A DNA stretch of 64,000 nucleotides from DATFVA01 sp963771705 (GTDB lineage Bacteria; Bacteroidota; Ignavibacteria; Ignavibacteriales; Ignavibacteriaceae). Positions within the stretch are counted from its first letter, which is position 1. Each line of letters starts with the position of its first letter. Below, in pieces: positions 61,267 through 64,000 of this stretch. The stretch is taken from positions 62,001 to 126,000 of the forward strand of contig CAVYUP010000004.1 of NCBI GenBank assembly GCA_963771705.1, in the 5' to 3' direction. The position numbers and the translations under genes are program-made. Below the pieces are notes generated by a model. That model was given only the letters and a program-made list of their open reading frames with translations, was not told where the DNA came from and did not search any database.

Positions 61267-63846
61267 TTATCGGATGAGATTCATTTTACCGACGGCCTGT
61301 CTGCCGGCGATCCTGAGCCGGTAGATATATATACCGCTTGAAACGGAATTACCTTCATCATTTTTACTATACCATTTAGTTACATAATTCCCCGCAGGAA
61401 GAACCTGATTTACAAGATGCTTCACCGCCTGTCCCTGTATATCATAAATAATCAATTCAGCGTTTTCATTGCTGAGATCATAAGGAACAGTGAACTTTAT
61501 GATGGTACTCGGATTAAAAGGATTAGGATAATTTGAAACAGTAAGGTAATCTGAAATTATCTGTCCGTTAGTCTCACGATCAACCGAAGTAAGCAGCTGA
61601 CCGCCTTCACCCATACTGCCACCGGTTGAATCGGCAAGGTACAGGTTAACCCAGTTCGGTCTGCCGGATGAGAACATATAATCGGAACGCCATTCATCAT
61701 CTGATAAGCGGAGAAAACCCGTGGTAACATATTCACGATAACTGAGAACAGGACCGATAAAAGCGCATTCCTGACCGCCGGGAAGCTTAGCAATGAAAAC
61801 CCCGGCATCTACAGGTCCCGTCCCGACGTGAGAAACCCAACCCCTCATACCGCCTCCGCAGTCGGCCGGCGTAGTATGTATATCAGCGACGATATAATTA
61901 GCGCCAATAACACCTTCATTATCAAAAGCTTCATCCTGAAAAATTAATTTCGGATACCAGCCGTCGTATGTAGTACCTGTATATGTCGATACCTCGAACA
62001 TCATATTCTTCAGGAAAGCTGTTTCTTCAGGAGAAAGAGGCGTATCAGCAAGCTCTTTTTCAGAAATTGACCGGAGGGTATCGCAGGTATACTGCATACC
62101 GGAGAAGTAGTTGAGAATATTCTGTTTTAAAGTATTATCGAGGAACGGAACATTCTGAAAATAATTATATCCAAAGCTTCCCGTATTCTTCAGCGCATTG
62201 TAAAGTTCGGGGAAGGGTTCAACATAGCTGTAAGGATAAGAACAGATAGGGACACCTGTATAGGACTGCTTTGCGTAAAGCAGGTTATCGTGCCGCAGCT
62301 CGGCCCAGGAAGACAGCTGGGTATTAAGCTTTTCCTGCCAGTAAGCCGCGGTTGTCATGAATGCAGGGAGGCTGCTGCGGTCCTGAGGAGGATTAAGAGT
62401 CTTGATCATACCGAGCCATCTTTTATACATTGTACTATCCCAGTAATCTGCCGGGAAAGCATCAAAGAGGTACCTGAGAGCAGCGAGGTTAGTTCCATAG
62501 TGGTACTCATCAAGTTCGGGGATAAGCAGCTGAGCGGCGGCGTTATTACCGAGAACGAACATGGGGTCGAGAGCAGAAGGGAAGAGCCGGCATATTCTCT
62601 CGTTATTGTACCATATTCTGTCATATACAACGCTGGCGGTTACATAAGAATCATCGACATATCTCTGGCCGAACATCAGGAAGGAGGACGCAGGAACAAG
62701 ACTATCGCCCGCAACGGGATTCCCCATAAGGATCTGCGAGAGTATAAGCTGATAAGCAAAGGACTGATTCCTAAGAGTATCCTGGAACTCAGCAACTTTA
62801 AGAGTATCGAGCAGCTGGGAGGCGCTGGTAAGCTGGACGGCGTTCCTGAGGTAACCCATATTATCGAGCGTTACGTTATCCTGACTGCCGACAAAAAATT
62901 TAATTACATTCTCAATCTCTTCATAGTCGGAAAACATACCAGACATTCCGAATAATTCATAGATGAGATTGGCATCAATAACCTGGCGCTGTACATCCTG
63001 TGTAGTCTGCTGCAGGCAGTCGGGGCTGCGGAAAGAGGGCCTTATAAGGTAGAGTTCCATTCTTCCGAGCCACATCATTGTTCTGAAATAAAGGCGGAGC
63101 TGTGGATAATCATTTGAATCATAATGACCCCGCGGCTTAAACTGGCTATAGTCGTGAGCCACGCAGTTAGATGAAAACAAAGTATCGTTATAAAAATTAT
63201 CAGCATCCATTATGCGGCTGATAACCGTGTCGATAACACCAGTATTAGCGGTGTACCAGGGATTAACTTCCTGTCCTATAAGCTTCAGACCCACGGTCAG
63301 GTATAAGTCGACATCTCTCAGCATCTGCTGCATTCCCGGTTCAGATGAATAATTATTTACCAGCTGAGGAAAAGAATTCCTGAGCGAACCAAGAAGTCCG
63401 CTTACCTTATCGATAAGGTAACCGAGTTCCACCTCTCTCAGAATCCTGTCGTACGACACATGATAGGCATACAGGACAGCATCAGTTGAAACGAAAACCG
63501 GCAGATCATTATGATGGATATCGAGGAGTATCTCGCCGAACGACTTCTGAGCCAGCCGCTGGGTAACCATAAAACCGTGTTCCTGAATGAGCGACTTCTC
63601 ATACTCAGTAAAATTATACTTTGCATCGATAGAATCGAAATAAAAAACATCCTGGTAATTAACATCGAGATTCTTTTTAAATATACCGGCCGGGTGCATT
63701 TGAAGAAGATCCTGAGTCTGCATATTCTGATGGTTCTGCAGGAACTGCTGGTAGAGAGTCAGATCAAATCCCTGCGAATATGAATCTGCTGTAAGCGAGA
63801 AAAAGGCTGCAAGAAAAAAAGCGGGCAGTAAAAGTACATTTTTCAT
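61267..63846 (-). CDS. DUF3160 protein with T9SS sorting domain
   Basis: The ATG at 63846 (GGGGAG before it) starts a signal peptide, MKNVLLLPAFFLAAFFSLTA; a longer frame is disregarded. The 859-residue protein has the DUF3160 N-terminal segment (LPVFVSTDAVLYAYHVSYDR) and a long helical body, then the type A sorting domain beginning NYPNPFNPSTIIKFTVP and ending GKMNLIR. DUF3160 proteins are large, secreted and of unknown function. It is monocistronic here. Confidence 0.85.
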   Translation of the reverse strand: MKNVLLLPAFFLAAFFSLTADSYSQGFDLTLYQQFLQNHQNMQTQDLLQMHPAGIFKKNLDVNYQDVFYFDSIDAKYNFTEYEKSLIQEHGFMVTQRLAQKSFGEILLDIHHNDLPVFVSTDAVLYAYHVSYDRILREVELGYLIDKVSGLLGSLRNSFPQLVNNYSSEPGMQQMLRDVDLYLTVGLKLIGQEVNPWYTANTGVIDTVISRIMDADNFYNDTLFSSNCVAHDYSQFKPRGHYDSNDYPQLRLYFRTMMWLGRMELYLIRPSFRSPDCLQQTTQDVQRQVIDANLIYELFGMSGMFSDYEEIENVIKFFVGSQDNVTLDNMGYLRNAVQLTSASQLLDTLKVAEFQDTLRNQSFAYQLILSQILMGNPVAGDSLVPASSFLMFGQRYVDDSYVTASVVYDRIWYNNERICRLFPSALDPMFVLGNNAAAQLLIPELDEYHYGTNLAALRYLFDAFPADYWDSTMYKRWLGMIKTLNPPQDRSSLPAFMTTAAYWQEKLNTQLSSWAELRHDNLLYAKQSYTGVPICSYPYSYVEPFPELYNALKNTGSFGYNYFQNVPFLDNTLKQNILNYFSGMQYTCDTLRSISEKELADTPLSPEETAFLKNMMFEVSTYTGTTYDGWYPKLIFQDEAFDNEGVIGANYIVADIHTTPADCGGGMRGWVSHVGTGPVDAGVFIAKLPGGQECAFIGPVLSYREYVTTGFLRLSDDEWRSDYMFSSGRPNWVNLYLADSTGGSMGEGGQLLTSVDRETNGQIISDYLTVSNYPNPFNPSTIIKFTVPYDLSNENAELIIYDIQGQAVKHLVNQVLPAGNYVTKWYSKNDEGNSVSSGIYIYRLRIAGRQAVGKMNLIR

Positions 63847-63931
63847 AAGCTCCCCGTAAACTTTAATAAAATATGGAAATAAGGTAAATAATCCCTTCAA
63901 GAGTATCAATATGTATTAGTTTCAGGATAAG

Positions 63932-63968
63932 AAAAAGCGGCTCCGGCTCCCAGGAACGGGAGAAGCCG
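63932..63968 (-). terminator. Minus-strand terminator of a gene beyond the window
   Basis: CGGCT / AGCCG and CTCCC / GGGAG (63938-63968) form a long stem on the minus strand and run into CTTTTTC. It should end a transcript that starts past 64000. Confidence 0.7.
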
Positions 63969-64000
63969 ACAAACCGATACCAGCCGTGCTATTTAATAGC

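Noticed and set aside
1..64000. CRISPR arrays, tRNA or rRNA genes, prophage, IS elements
   Set aside because: No regularly spaced repeats, cloverleaf-like sequences, rRNA signatures or transposase/integrase motifs were found on reading.

Overview
The window reads as chromosomal DNA of a Bacteroidota/Chlorobi-group bacterium, most likely an Ignavibacteria-type lineage (inference). The evidence is: several secreted proteins ending in type IX secretion (T9SS) sorting domains that begin NYPNPFNPST; many MKK-type signal peptides and lipoboxes; TAnnTTTG boxes upstream of several genes; and many families common in that group (M16 pairs, S9 peptidases, DUF6588-like barrels, REC/PPDK-N proteins). I see no rRNA, tRNA, CRISPR array, transposase or prophage gene.

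Layout. 1-4.8 kb: the N-terminal part of a secreted tripeptidyl-peptidase II-like subtilase, then a short RsmI-like methyltransferase and an aldo/keto reductase. 4.8-15.8 kb: housekeeping genes (RlmD and a small methyltransferase; S9 peptidase and a DUF1232 protein; NUDIX; RecN; two envelope proteins; MalQ and a TerB-like protein). 15.8-18.8 kb: a 43-codon membrane mini-protein, a repeat lipoprotein, and a Ku-TPR operon. 18.98-31.3 kb is the most striking region. It holds four glutamate dehydrogenase genes of four different subtypes. Three of them alternate, in one apparent minus-strand operon, with two ~1000-residue proteins that join receiver-like domains to a PEP-synthase-type ATP-binding domain. 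The fourth is an animal-GLUD1-like enzyme with an antenna-like insertion; it sits convergent to the operon. 31.5-44 kb: M24 peptidase, a T9SS cargo protein, Aat, DUF2721, an orphan MlaF-like ATPase, a barrel-SppA fusion, a POT peptide transporter, and a five-gene minus operon (lipoprotein, PIG-L deacetylase, GNAT, DinB-like, cupin). 44.5-55.2 kb: a 1549-residue lamin-tail/CARDB repeat protein, an SDR, a BNR/T9SS protein and an M16 protease pair. 55.8-59.5 kb is a compact five-gene extracytoplasmic redox cluster (TlpA, DUF4266 lipoprotein, DUF3570 protein, NusG-II protein, ApbE). In it the DUF3570 protein carries two D-x-x-T-A-A-S motifs that look like ApbE flavinylation sites. 59.5-64 kb: gamma-glutamyltransferase and a DUF3160/T9SS protein.

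Functional themes. Peptide and amino-acid catabolism dominates: TPPII-like, S9, M24, M16, GGT and SppA peptidases, a POT importer, and four GDHs. This suggests an organism that lives on protein or peptides, in which glutamate deamination and amination are tuned by several isozymes. The two best candidates for an undescribed system are the GDH/REC-PPDK-N operon and the ApbE-DUF3570 cluster. Two REP-like elements and purine-rich low-complexity leaders mark the non-coding DNA near 50.1 and 55.3-55.7 kb. Family names rest on motif recognition by eye; no database search was run.
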